From Bradyrhizobium sp. SZCCT0231 (GTDB lineage Bacteria; Pseudomonadota; Alphaproteobacteria; Rhizobiales; Xanthobacteraceae): a stretch of DNA of 62,539 nucleotides. The DNA lies in assembly GCF_018130245.1 (NCBI RefSeq), contig NZ_JAFCKP010000025.1:1-62539 (forward strand), given 5' to 3'. The notes beneath the pieces are model-generated. The model had not been told where the DNA came from and ran no database searches. It saw only the letters and a list, made by a program, of their open reading frames with translations. This document shows, piece by piece, positions 9,477-17,815 of the stretch (the first letter of the stretch is position 1; the number at the start of each line of letters is the position of its first letter). The position numbers and the translations under genes were made by a program.

Positions 9477-10174
9477 TCCGGATCGTATGCGCGGCGCTCG
9501 CTGCCCTGTTGCTCGGCTGCTCTGCCGGCAAAGCCCAGGTAGCGACGACCGGCAGCACGGCGATGGACCTTCCGACCGTGCCGGGCGCGATCGTCACGTC
9601 GCCGCTCAATAGTCCGGGGCCGTTTTCCGCAGCGACTGTGCCGGGCGCTCCCGATACCACGCTGGCACCTGTCCCACTCGCGCTGGATCCGACGACGCCG
9701 GGTACGGTCGTCGTCTGTGCGCCACCATCGGCGTCTCCGACGCCGGTGCCGGCGACCCCGATCGTATCGAGCACGGGATTGCCGGCGTCTGGCAGTGTGG
9801 TCCCGATCGTGCCGGCGATGGGGCAGAACACCAGCTCGATCGGGACCGTTCCCGCGGCTGCGCCGGCGGGGACGGCGGCGACCACCGCGTGCAGTTCAAC
9901 ACCAGGCGGAGCCGTCGCGAGCGCTGCATCCTTGCCGCTCTCGATCGCGGACGTGCCGGCCGGACCCTCGCCCGGCACGATCCCGCAGGTCGTCACTGAC
10001 GCTGGCGGCACGGGCATCGATCCAAATGCTGCGGTCGCGCCGAGCCCCAACACGTCGACATGTGCGGAAGGCGTGACGATGAATCTGGCGTCGCCTGCGA
10101 CAGTGATGCCGGCCAACGCAACAGGTGCGGCGCCGACGCCGGGCGTCACGCCGATTTTGCCGCCGGGCTGTTGA
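9473..10174 (+). CDS. Pro/Thr/Ala-rich secreted protein, putative lipoprotein
   Basis: The 233-residue protein starts MIRIVCAALAALLLGC, a signal peptide with a lipobox-like LLGC, so it may be lipidated at Cys16. The mature part is low-complexity, dominated by Pro, Thr, Ala, Val, Gly and Ser with spaced Cys residues and no charged clusters. It overlaps the adaptor gene by ATGA, so it belongs to the efflux operon and takes the position where an outer-membrane channel gene often stands, but nothing in it resembles TolC. I recognise no family. Confidence 0.65.
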   Translation: MIRIVCAALAALLLGCSAGKAQVATTGSTAMDLPTVPGAIVTSPLNSPGPFSAATVPGAPDTTLAPVPLALDPTTPGTVVVCAPPSASPTPVPATPIVSSTGLPASGSVVPIVPAMGQNTSSIGTVPAAAPAGTAATTACSSTPGGAVASAASLPLSIADVPAGPSPGTIPQVVTDAGGTGIDPNAAVAPSPNTSTCAEGVTMNLASPATVMPANATGAAPTPGVTPILPPGC

Positions 10175-10309
10175 GGGTGAAGCCGTGTAGCGCAATCGCC
10201 GTACGATATCCTCCTGCCGAGCAGCGACAATCTTCGCTGATGCCGGTGCTCGATCGCCCATTTGGCGGCGGAGACAGAGTCAACGATCAGGTATCTGCCG
10301 ATCGGGATC

Positions 10310-10347
10310 GGAGGAATGACAGCGTCGCGAACAGTTGTCATTCCTCC
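10310..10347. terminator. Strong 12-bp hairpin between convergent genes
   Basis: GGAGGAATGACA and TGTCATTCCTCC form a perfect 12-bp stem with a 14-base loop. It lies between the end of the efflux operon (10174, plus strand) and the end of the small gene on the minus strand (10449). There is no long T-run, so it is either a bidirectional terminator of low-T type or a transcript-stabilising hairpin. Confidence 0.55.
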
Positions 10348-10448
10348 TTCCTGCTCGAGACGGACAAGCCTCGAGACCGTGTGACGATCCGCTTCGGCTC
10401 AGTGTGCGCGATTGCGTCACGCCGAAGGGCCTCGTCCGGACCGCGCGC

Positions 10449-10682
10449 TCAATAGCCGGAGGTGGGCTCGCAGGGCGGACGGCGCCACGGGGCAGTTGCA
10501 TAGGCGCCGACGTCCGGAGCCCGCGTGCAGCCGCGCTTGGAAGTGACCGGAACACGTTGCGCCGATGCGTAGGCATCGACGTTCGTGCGCCGCGCGTTGG
10601 TATTGCTTTCGCGCGCGATCGCCGGGGAGGTAACCATCGCCGCGGCGATCAGTCCGGCCGAAAACAGCTTCAGTGTCGTCAT
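10449..10682 (-). CDS. Small secreted protein, paralogue of the protein at 1001-1246
   Basis: This 77-residue protein begins MTTLKLFSAGLIAAAM with a signal peptide ending near AIA-R. It shares with the 1001-1246 product the signal sequence and a C-terminal part with a Cys, a VGAYATAPW motif and a final Cys-Glu-Pro. Upstream of the ATG at 10682 is an AAGGAG-like site. The function is unknown. The two paralogues flank the two-component/efflux block in the same orientation. Confidence 0.65.
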   Translation of the reverse strand: MTTLKLFSAGLIAAAMVTSPAIARESNTNARRTNVDAYASAQRVPVTSKRGCTRAPDVGAYATAPWRRPPCEPTSGY

Positions 10683-10908
10683 CGTACGTCTCCTTGATAA
10701 AGCGATGCCGGGAATGCCTCGGCTCGCTCGCCAGACATGTGTACGCGTGCGCTCGATCCGCAGTATCAAACGAACGGTCATTTTCGTCTTTGCACGGAGT
10801 CATGCGCGCGCGATGTTCATCGTAGTTGCGCGCGCACGGCGTGGGCGTACTCGCGGACGATGGTCGCCTCTACTCGCGGGCTGCATCTTGTCTGCTCGCT
10901 CCACCCTG

Positions 10909-11151
10909 TCATCGGCGCCAATGATGGCCGTGCACCTGACCCGCGCCGAACACGGGAGCGGCGCCACCGGGGCGCTCGAGGCCCATCCGTCCTGCCGGCG
11001 TCAACGCGCCGCCATTCAGTACGTCGCGGTCGGGATACATCGAGGCATAGGCCGCTGGCTCCTGGTCGGCGAAGGACCAGGCAGCGGAGGCCGACGACAG
11101 CGTCGCTGTTGAGATCAGTGCCGCAGCGATCAGGATCTTCAATGCACTCAT
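10909..11151 (-). CDS. Small secreted protein, 80 residues, unknown
   Basis: It begins MSALKILIAAALISTATLSS, a signal peptide with likely cleavage after ASA, and has a short hydrophilic mature region ending in a His-Gly-His-His-Trp tail. It differs in sequence from the two MTTLK-type proteins nearby but has the same design: about 80 residues, secreted, the same strand. The His-rich end might bind metal; this is a guess. Confidence 0.6.
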   Translation of the reverse strand: MSALKILIAAALISTATLSSASAAWSFADQEPAAYASMYPDRDVLNGGALTPAGRMGLERPGGAAPVFGAGQVHGHHWRR

Positions 11152-11685
11152 AGCGATTCTCCATTGTTGTCTCGTGCGGAGTCGCTGGGCGAGAGATCGC
11201 TGCTCGGCTGATGGCGTTTCCGGAATCGTCTTCTATGCCGGGACATATAGGTCGCCCGGCGGACAAAACCCGTGCGTGTGCATCACGCTCGCGAGAAGAT
11301 GGCCGACTGCAGGACATAGTGGCCAGTCTATCGACGAATACTCTGTGCGTTGTCGCAGGGATTCCTGTCACCGATGTCAGACTCGATCGCGCGATCGTTC
11401 ATGGTCAAAATCGCGCGCGGAGCCCAGTTCGGATACGTCTGCAGCGATGGACCGGCGCCACCTGGAAAGCTTCGGGATGTGCTGGACGCCAGGTCCGAAT
11501 GAGCCCGCAGCAGGCATTGTGACGGACGTATCAATCATTGCAGCGGCCGGCGGCGCCCGCACAACATGACGCGTGCAGCGCGCGGAATCGGCCTGCCGGA
11601 AATTCGAACCGGCTTCAGATGTGATCCGGGTATAGGAGCGACATCGGCTGCCCGCAGGTGACGACAGATCATGGATCCGCGCGCC
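11152..11685. other. Gene-poor stretch, 534 bases
   Basis: Only short overlapping frames without signal peptides, recognisable motifs or good ribosome binding sites occur here. The first part must contain the promoter of the small secreted gene that starts at 11151 on the minus strand. I see no repeat, structured RNA or mobile element. Confidence 0.5.
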
Positions 11686-12192
11686 TCAAGCGGCGCGGGA
11701 GCGCGCCTTCGTCTTCGAGGCCGCCGGGTTCGGTGGGGTGCTACGGGCGCCCGGCCCCGGGTGAGTGTGAACCTCCTTGGCCGAAAGCGGCTCGCCGCAC
11801 TCGGAGCACACCATGACCGGATCGAAGTCCTTGCCGCACTTGCGGTGCTGGTGCAGCAACGGCCTGCCGCGCTCGTCGACCATGTGAATATCGCCCCAAT
11901 GCACGATCGCCATCATGATCGGATACAGATCGAGCCCCTTTTGAGTCAGGATGTATTCGTGGCGCTTGGGGGATTCCTGGTAGGGAATGCGGCGCAGGAT
12001 GCCCTGCCGTACCAGTTTTTTCAGCCGCTCGGCCAGCAGGTGGCGCGTGATACCGAGGGCCGACTGGAAGCCCTCGAAGCGGCGGGTGCGCAGGAAGCAT
12101 TCGCGCAAGATCAGAAGAGTCCAGCGATCGCCGATCACGCCGATGGTTCGGGCCATCGAACATGGCTCTTCCTCGAGCTCTTTCCACTTCAT
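11686..12192 (-). CDS. HxlR-family transcriptional regulator with Cys-rich C-terminus
   Basis: The 168-residue regulator opens with the HxlR pattern: a conserved Cys (EEEPCSMARTIGVIGDRWTLL), then RRFEGFQSALGITRHLLAERL and a winged helix ending HEYILTQKGLDLYPI. The C-terminal third adds a CGKDF...CSECGEPL segment, a likely zinc-ribbon-like Cys cluster seen in a subgroup of this family, followed by a Pro/Lys/Arg tail. It is divergent from the SDR gene at 12521, and the shared region contains a palindrome. It probably controls itself and that gene, possibly in response to an electrophile or redox signal through the N-terminal Cys. Confidence 0.9.
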   Translation of the reverse strand: MKWKELEEEPCSMARTIGVIGDRWTLLILRECFLRTRRFEGFQSALGITRHLLAERLKKLVRQGILRRIPYQESPKRHEYILTQKGLDLYPIMMAIVHWGDIHMVDERGRPLLHQHRKCGKDFDPVMVCSECGEPLSAKEVHTHPGPGARSTPPNPAASKTKARSRAA

Positions 12193-12330
12193 CCATTCAT
12201 TCCAGCGGCCCGTCGCGGGCTCGAATCGTCAGGGAGCCGGCACGGCTTTCCTCCATTCTAGATAGGCACTAAAGTTCCAACAATCCTCCTCCAGATCAGG
12301 AAAAACAAGCCATTTCCAGATAATTTGACG

Positions 12331-12345
12331 GTTCTATTTTAGAAC
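12331..12345. promoter_or_regulatory. Palindromic operator candidate for the HxlR regulator
   Basis: GTTCTA-TTT-TAGAAC is a perfect 6-bp inverted repeat, followed by a second partial copy (TATAGAATTAAGAAC). The site is AT-rich against a GC-rich background and lies in the 328-base divergent region between the HxlR gene (start 12192) and the SDR gene (start 12521). HxlR regulators bind such dyads in divergent promoters. The rest of the region shows no gene. Confidence 0.55.
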
Positions 12346-12520
12346 TATAGAATTAAGAACGTGCTGAGCCTCGGATGCCAGGTGGCCATGGCGGACTTTC
12401 CAGGCGCGGTCGATGCCGCGAGCCGCCGGATGGTCATGGTCCAGGGCCGCGGCATCGCGCCGGGTGCTGTGGTGCAGGCAAAGCAGCTTCGACAAATCTA
12501 ACCTAACCGGGAGACGACCC

Positions 12521-13258
12521 GTGCAGAAGAGAAACGCGACCGTGGCAGTGATCGGCGCCGGCGACTATATCGGCGGCGAGATCGCCAAGAAGTTCGCCTC
12601 CGAGGGATTCACCGTGTTCGCCGGGCGCCGCAACGGCGACAAGCTGGCGCCACTGGTCAAGGAGATCGAGGCCGCCGGCGGCGAGATCCAGGCCCGCTCT
12701 CTGGATGCGCGCAAGGAGGAGGAGATCATCTCCTTCCTCAATGATGCCGACAAGCATGCGCCGCTCGAAGTGTGCATCTTCAACATCGGTGCGAACGTCA
12801 ATTTCCCGATTCTGGAGACCACGGAACGCGTGTTCCGGAAGGTGTGGGAGATGGCCTGCTATTCCGGCTTCTTGGCAGGCCGCGAGGCAGCGCGGCTGAT
12901 GCTGCCGCGCGGCGGCGGCAACATCTTCTTCACCGGCGCGACGGCATCGCTCCGCGGCGGCAGCGGCTATGCCGCCTTTGCCAGCGCGAAATTCGGCCTC
13001 CGTGCCGTGGCGCAGGCGATGGCGCGCGAGTTGGGTCCGAAGAACATCCACGTCGCGCATCTCATCATCGACTCCGGCGTCGATACGGAATGGGTCCGGC
13101 AGCGTCGCATCGAGGCGCTCGGTCCCAATGCACTCGATGATCCGGACGCCTTGATGCCGCCGGCATCGGTCGCCGCGTCCTACTGGCAACTCTACCAGCA
13201 GCCGAAGAGCGCATGGACGTTCGAGCTGGAAATCCGCCCCTTCGGCGAGAAGTGGTGA
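12521..13258 (+). CDS. SDR-fold protein with Phe in place of the catalytic Tyr
   Basis: Starting at the GTG at 12521 (GGGAG upstream) the product is 245 residues. A Rossmann nucleotide site (VIGAGDYIGGEIAKKF, residues 10-25) and an NxG element (NIGANVNF) are present. In the catalytic segment GYAAFASAKFGLR, Lys157 is kept but the YxxxK Tyr is Phe153. I recall a subfamily of SDR proteins with this AF-A-x-AKF pattern, so it is probably a clade feature rather than a mutation. Such proteins may bind NAD(P)H without classical SDR catalysis or use another acid. It is divergent from the HxlR regulator, its likely controller. Confidence 0.8.
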   Translation: MQKRNATVAVIGAGDYIGGEIAKKFASEGFTVFAGRRNGDKLAPLVKEIEAAGGEIQARSLDARKEEEIISFLNDADKHAPLEVCIFNIGANVNFPILETTERVFRKVWEMACYSGFLAGREAARLMLPRGGGNIFFTGATASLRGGSGYAAFASAKFGLRAVAQAMARELGPKNIHVAHLIIDSGVDTEWVRQRRIEALGPNALDDPDALMPPASVAASYWQLYQQPKSAWTFELEIRPFGEKW

Positions 13259-13365
13259 GGGGATCAGCAAGACTGCAATCAATCATCGCTTGGTGAAAGC
13301 CGACGACGACCTCGGATGGATTCCGAGCCTGCGGCCCAAGTCAGGCCTCTTGCCGGCTCGATCGC

Positions 13366-13379
13366 TTGATCTGGATCAA
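13366..13379. promoter_or_regulatory. FixK/FNR-type box upstream of the AI-2E-type permease
   Basis: TTGAT-CTGG-ATCAA is a perfect match to the FNR/FixK dyad. It ends 70 bases before the GTG at 13450, a distance fitting a box near -40 of the promoter. It is the first of eight such boxes in the next 26 kb. Confidence 0.75.
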
Positions 13380-13449
13380 GATCGCTTTGTAAAGGCGCCG
13401 GCTAGGGTGCCGATCGTGCGTGCAGTTCGACGAGAATAAAGGCGCGGCC

Positions 13450-14535
13450 GTGAAGACACTTCGTCAGCTGGTCACCGGCGAAGACATGATCCAGCTTGTA
13501 GTCCGGCTTGGGCTGCTGGCTCTTCTGATCATCTGGACCCTCGTCCTGATCCGACCGTTTGGCACGATCCTCGCCTGGGGCGTCGTGCTCGCGGTCGCGC
13601 TCAATCCGGTCTTCGTGCTGCTTGCCAAGGCCTTGGGCGGTCGCCCGAAGCTCGCGGCAGGGCTTCTCACGGCAATCAGTCTGGCGATTCTCATCGGTCC
13701 GGCGACCTGGCTTGGAATGGGCGCGGTGGATGGGGTCAAGGATTTTGCCGGGCAGCTGGCCGCTGGCGAGATCGCTATCCCGTCGCCGCCCGAAAATATC
13801 CAGAGCTGGCCCGTGGTTGGACCGCAGCTCTATGCGTTCTGGGACGAGGCTTCGACCAATCTCCGCTCTGTGCTTCGCCAGATCGCGCCCTATCTGAAGC
13901 CGTTCGCCGGCACGTTGTTGGGGCTTGCCGGCGATGCCGGCGTAGGCGCAATCAAGTTCCTGTTGTCGGTGGCGGTGGCCGGACTGATGTTGCCTTATGG
14001 GCAGCATCTTGTGGCGGCCGGCAGGGGATTTCTGTCGCGGATCGTTCCCGAGCAAAGCGAGCATTTCTTGGACCTCGCAGGCGCGACCATCCGTGCGGTA
14101 TCGCAGGGCGTGATCGGTATCGCGGTGATCCAGGCCCTGCTGGCCGGAATCGGATTCAAGCTCGCCGGCATTCCGATCGCCGGCCTTCTGGCATTCATTG
14201 TATTGTTGTTGTCTATCGTACAGATCGGCGGAGCGATCGTGATGCTGCCGGTGATCATCTGGATCTGGGCAGCGAAGGACGTCACCACGGCACTGCTGCT
14301 GACGCTTTTCCTGGGAATCGTCAGCGTGCTCGACAACATCTTGAAACCGCTGGTGATGGGGCGTGGCCTGACCACACCGACATTGGTGATCCTGATCGGC
14401 GTGATCGGCGGCACGTTGGCGCATGGTATGGTGGGCCTTTTCATCGGGCCGATCATTCTATCGGTGAGCTGGGAGCTTGCGGTCGCCTGGATCCGCCTCG
14501 ACCGCACGGCGTCGAACGTGATCGCGAAACCTTGA
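13450..14535 (+). CDS. AI-2E family (TqsA/PerM-like) membrane transporter
   Basis: About 361 residues with the AI-2E exporter layout: two N-terminal helices, a soluble region (about 100-160), then a long hydrophobic C-terminal half. Family-like segments are IPIAGLLAFIVLLLSIVQIGG and GLTTPTLVILIGVIGGTLAHG-like stretches. The substrate is not predictable, as the family exports diverse compounds and also includes Na+/H+ antiporters. The GTG at 13450 has AAAGG 7 bases upstream; a GTG at 13420 is also in frame and would add ten residues. A FixK-type box lies upstream. Confidence 0.88.
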   Translation: MKTLRQLVTGEDMIQLVVRLGLLALLIIWTLVLIRPFGTILAWGVVLAVALNPVFVLLAKALGGRPKLAAGLLTAISLAILIGPATWLGMGAVDGVKDFAGQLAAGEIAIPSPPENIQSWPVVGPQLYAFWDEASTNLRSVLRQIAPYLKPFAGTLLGLAGDAGVGAIKFLLSVAVAGLMLPYGQHLVAAGRGFLSRIVPEQSEHFLDLAGATIRAVSQGVIGIAVIQALLAGIGFKLAGIPIAGLLAFIVLLLSIVQIGGAIVMLPVIIWIWAAKDVTTALLLTLFLGIVSVLDNILKPLVMGRGLTTPTLVILIGVIGGTLAHGMVGLFIGPIILSVSWELAVAWIRLDRTASNVIAKP

Positions 14536-14539
14536 CCTG

Positions 14540-14553
14540 TTGACCTAAATCAA
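14540..14553. promoter_or_regulatory. FixK/FNR-type box upstream of the DUF3141-pta-ackA-fabI operon
   Basis: TTGAC-CTAA-ATCAA ends 54 bases before the ATG at 14608. It lies immediately after the stop of the AI-2E gene, so the operon has its own promoter. The half-sites agree with the TTGAY/RTCAA pattern shared by the other boxes in this region. Confidence 0.72.
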
Positions 14554-14607
14554 CGTTCCGCAGCGCAGCGCGCCTTGTATGGAGCGAAACGCGAGCGAGG
14601 TCGGAAC

Positions 14608-16824
14608 ATGTCGATGGAAACTCCAAGCCTGCCGGGCGGTCCCATCTCCGGGCTTGTCGCCTCGGCCGTTGAATACATGATCGATGCCGGACAGCGCAGC
14701 GTGCTGTTCCTGGACATCATGCGCCGGCGCGGGGATCAATATCGCGAGCACGTCGCCCAGACCGCGCCGCACGTTCTGCAATTTGCCGCGGAATTGATCA
14801 TCGACGGCCGCAAGCTCGATCAACCGGTCAATTATGCGCTGGTCCGCATCATTCCGCCCAAGGGTGTCGAAATCGATCTTGAACGGCGGCCGTTCGTCAT
14901 CGTCGATCCGCGCGCTGGCCACGGCCCTGGTATCGGCGGCTTCAAGGCCGACAGCGAGATCGGCGTCGCCATGAAGGCGGGGCATCCCTGTTACTTCATC
15001 GGCTTCTTGCCGGAGCCCATGCCGGAACAGACCATCGAGCGCATCGCGCGTGCCGAAGCGCTCTTCATCGAGAAAGTCATCAGCCTGCATCCGAAGGCCG
15101 ACGGCAAGCCCTGCGTGATCGGCAATTGTCAGGCCGGCTGGGCCGTCATGATCCTGGCCTCGCTGCGACCGGAGCTGTTCGGGCCGCTGATCGTCGCCGG
15201 CGCGCCGCTTGCTTATTGGGCCGGCGTGCACGGCAAATATCCGATGCGCTATTCGGGCGGCCTGCTCGGTGGAAGCTGGCTGACCGCGCTCGCCAGCGAT
15301 CTTGGCGGCGGCAAGTTCGACGGCGCGTGGCTGGTGCAGAACTTCGAGAACCAGAATCCATCGAACACGCTGTGGACCAAGCAATACAACGTCTATTCCA
15401 AGGTGGACAGCGAGGCCGACCGCTACCTCGAATTCGAGCGCTGGTGGGGCGGGCACGTCAATCTGAACGCCGAGGAGATCCAGTTCATCGTCGACGAGCT
15501 TTTCGTGGGCAACAATCTCGCGGCCGGCAAGATCGAAATGTCCGACGGCCAGAAGGTGGATCTGCGTAACATCCGCTCGCCGATCGTGGTGTTCTGCTCG
15601 AAGGGCGACAACATCACCCCGCCGCAACAGGCGCTTGACTGGATCCTCGATTGCTACGCCGATGTCGACGAGATCAGGGCCTATGCGCAGACCATCGTCT
15701 ACACCGTTCACGAAAGCATCGGCCATCTCGGCATCTTCGTCTCCGGCGGTGTGGCCAAGAAGGAGCACGCCGAATTTTCCAGCAATATCGACCTGATCGA
15801 CGTGCTTCCGCCGGGGCTGTACGAGGCGACGTTCGAAGCCAAGGGCGAGGAGACGACGAGCTCTGACATGGTCGTCGGCAATTGGGTGATGCGCTGCGAA
15901 GCACGTACGCTCGATGACATCCGCGCCATGGGCGGCAATTCGCCGGAGGACGAGCGGCGATTTGCCGCCGCCAAGCGGGTCTCCGAGATCAACCTGGCCG
16001 CCTATCAGAGGTTCATTCAGCCCTGGATCAGGAAGATGGTGACGCCTGAGATGGCGGAGACGATGCGCAACCTGCATCCCCTGCGGTTCCAGTACGAGGC
16101 GCTCAGCAGCAAGAACCCGCTGATGAACGCGGTGAAGTCGGCCGCCAACGAGATCGAGGACAACCGCAAGCCGGTGGCGAAGGACAATCCGTTCCTTGCC
16201 TTCCAGGAGCAGATGTCCAAGCAGATCGTTCATGCGCTCGACAGCTGGCGCGATGCGACTGAAGCCCTCAGCGAGGCGGTCTTCCTCAACGTGTACGGCT
16301 CGCCGGCCCTGCAGGCGGCGCTCGGGATCGATCCGAACTCGGAGCCGTCGCGCCGGCGCGAAATGTCGGCCGAGCACCGTGCGATGCTCGAAGGGAAGAT
16401 TGCCGAGCTGAAATCGAAGATTGGCGAGGGAGGCTTGCGCGAAGCGGCCATTCGCAGCCTGCTTTACATTGGCTCGGCGCGGGGAATGGTGGACGAGCGA
16501 AGCATCGAGGCGCTGCGGCAGGTTCGCCGGGACTACAGCGGTCCGCAACTGACCCTGGCGCAGTTCAAGATGCTGGTGCGCGAGCAGTTCTTCATGCTGC
16601 TGCTCGATCGCGAAGCAGCCCTGGCTGCGATTCCCAGGATGCTGCCGGAGGACCTCAACAAGCGGCGCGCGGTTATTGGCTCGATGCGCGAGGTGCTGTC
16701 CGCCAGCGGCGAGATCACGGGGGAACGTGCGAGCCGGCTCCGGCGCATTGTCGCATTGTTCGGCGTCGAGGAGGAGGCGTCGTCGAACGTCGCCCCTTTC
16801 GATCCAAAGGCAAGAGCATCGTAG
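14608..16824 (+). CDS. DUF3141 protein, PHA-synthase-like alpha/beta hydrolase
   Basis: The 738-residue protein matches DUF3141 in size and context. The first half is an alpha/beta hydrolase fold whose nucleophile elbow reads VIGNCQAGWAVM with Cys174, echoing the G-x-C-x-G lipase-like box of polyhydroxyalkanoate synthases. A later Asp (CSKGDNITPP) and His (ESIGHLGIF) complete a Cys-Asp-His triad. The second half (about 400-738) is helical and of unknown function. It is first in an operon with phosphotransacetylase, acetate kinase and FabI, under a FixK-type box. It may act on hydroxyacyl-CoA; no activity is established to my knowledge. Confidence 0.85.
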   Translation: MSMETPSLPGGPISGLVASAVEYMIDAGQRSVLFLDIMRRRGDQYREHVAQTAPHVLQFAAELIIDGRKLDQPVNYALVRIIPPKGVEIDLERRPFVIVDPRAGHGPGIGGFKADSEIGVAMKAGHPCYFIGFLPEPMPEQTIERIARAEALFIEKVISLHPKADGKPCVIGNCQAGWAVMILASLRPELFGPLIVAGAPLAYWAGVHGKYPMRYSGGLLGGSWLTALASDLGGGKFDGAWLVQNFENQNPSNTLWTKQYNVYSKVDSEADRYLEFERWWGGHVNLNAEEIQFIVDELFVGNNLAAGKIEMSDGQKVDLRNIRSPIVVFCSKGDNITPPQQALDWILDCYADVDEIRAYAQTIVYTVHESIGHLGIFVSGGVAKKEHAEFSSNIDLIDVLPPGLYEATFEAKGEETTSSDMVVGNWVMRCEARTLDDIRAMGGNSPEDERRFAAAKRVSEINLAAYQRFIQPWIRKMVTPEMAETMRNLHPLRFQYEALSSKNPLMNAVKSAANEIEDNRKPVAKDNPFLAFQEQMSKQIVHALDSWRDATEALSEAVFLNVYGSPALQAALGIDPNSEPSRRREMSAEHRAMLEGKIAELKSKIGEGGLREAAIRSLLYIGSARGMVDERSIEALRQVRRDYSGPQLTLAQFKMLVREQFFMLLLDREAALAAIPRMLPEDLNKRRAVIGSMREVLSASGEITGERASRLRRIVALFGVEEEASSNVAPFDPKARAS

Positions 16825-16853
16825 CGGCCGGCGAGAGGAGCGGGAGCAGCATC

Positions 16854-17810
16854 ATGTCAACGGACGCAACACCATCTCCCAGCAAGTATGACCGGCTGAT
16901 CGCGGCGGTGAAGGCACTGCCGCCGATGCCGACCATCGTGGTGCATCCCTGCGACGAGACCTCGCTGCGCGGTGCGGTCGACAGCGCGCAGGCCGGCATC
17001 ATTCGCCCGATCCTGGTCGGCCCCGCCGGCAAGATTGGGGACACGGCAAAGAAGTCCGGTCTCGACATCGCGGGATTCGAGGTCGTCGACGCCGCCCATA
17101 GTGATGAGGCCGCCGCCAAAGGCGTCGAGCTGATCCACGCGGCCCGCGGCGAGATGCTGATGAAGGGAAGCTTGCACACCGACGAGCTGATGCGGGCCGT
17201 CACCGCGAAGGTTGGAGGCCTGCGCACCAACCGCCGGATCAGCCATGTCTTCGTGATGGACGTGCCGGCCTATGCCGAGACGATCTTCGTCACCGATGCA
17301 GCCATCAACATCTTCCCCGATCTCGATGCCAAGCGCGACATCATCCAGAACGCGATCGATCTCTACACCCAGACCGGTTTCGGCAAGCAGCCGCGCGTCG
17401 CGATCCTGTCGGCGGTCGAGACCGTCACGGCAAAGATCCCCTCGACGATCGAGGCGGCGGCGCTGTGCAAGATGGCGGATCGCGGGCAGATCACCGGCGG
17501 GCTGCTGGATGGACCGCTTGCCTTCGACAACGCCATCGATCCGGAGGCGGCGCGCATCAAGGGCATCAAGTCCGAGGTCGCGGGCCGGGCGCAGATCTTG
17601 GTCGTTCCCGATCTCGAAGCCGGCAACATGCTGGCGAAGAATCTCGCTTATTTCGCCAAGGCCGACGGTGCCGGCATCGTGCTCGGCGCGCGCGTGCCGG
17701 TCGTGCTCACCTCGCGAGCGGACAGCCCGCGTGCCCGGATGGCGTCCTGTGCGGTGGCAGCACTCTACGCTCACGGACGGCGCCAGCATTCGCCAACCAT
17801 TGCAGCGTGA
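16854..17810 (+). CDS. pta: Phosphate acetyltransferase (Pta/Ptb type)
   Basis: The 318-residue protein aligns by eye with the catalytic phosphate acetyl/butyryltransferase domain. It begins with a short lead, then [20 protein letters not shown], a central [20 protein letters not shown], and late glycine-rich [15 protein letters not shown] and [15 protein letters not shown]. It lacks the N-terminal MaoC-like domain found in some longer versions. It would interconvert acyl-CoA and acyl-phosphate. It lies 29 bases after DUF3141 and 5 bases before acetate kinase, so the pair can make ATP from acyl-CoA. Preference for acetyl, propionyl or butyryl is unknown. Confidence 0.88.
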   Translation: MSTDATPSPSKYDRLIAAVKALPPMPTIVVHPCDETSLRGAVDSAQAGIIRPILVGPAGKIGDTAKKSGLDIAGFEVVDAAHSDEAAAKGVELIHAARGEMLMKGSLHTDELMRAVTAKVGGLRTNRRISHVFVMDVPAYAETIFVTDAAINIFPDLDAKRDIIQNAIDLYTQTGFGKQPRVAILSAVETVTAKIPSTIEAAALCKMADRGQITGGLLDGPLAFDNAIDPEAARIKGIKSEVAGRAQILVVPDLEAGNMLAKNLAYFAKADGAGIVLGARVPVVLTSRADSPRARMASCAVAALYAHGRRQHSPTIAA

Positions 17811-17815
17811 CCGCC

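Noticed and set aside
11211-11522. Plus-strand frame of 103 codons in the gene-poor stretch
   Set aside because: No ribosome binding site, no motif, and competing frames of similar length on the other strand.
14545-16548. Long open frame of 667 codons on the minus strand
   Set aside because: It is the antisense shadow of the DUF3141 gene; Arg/His/Leu-rich composition without motifs is typical for high-GC shadows.
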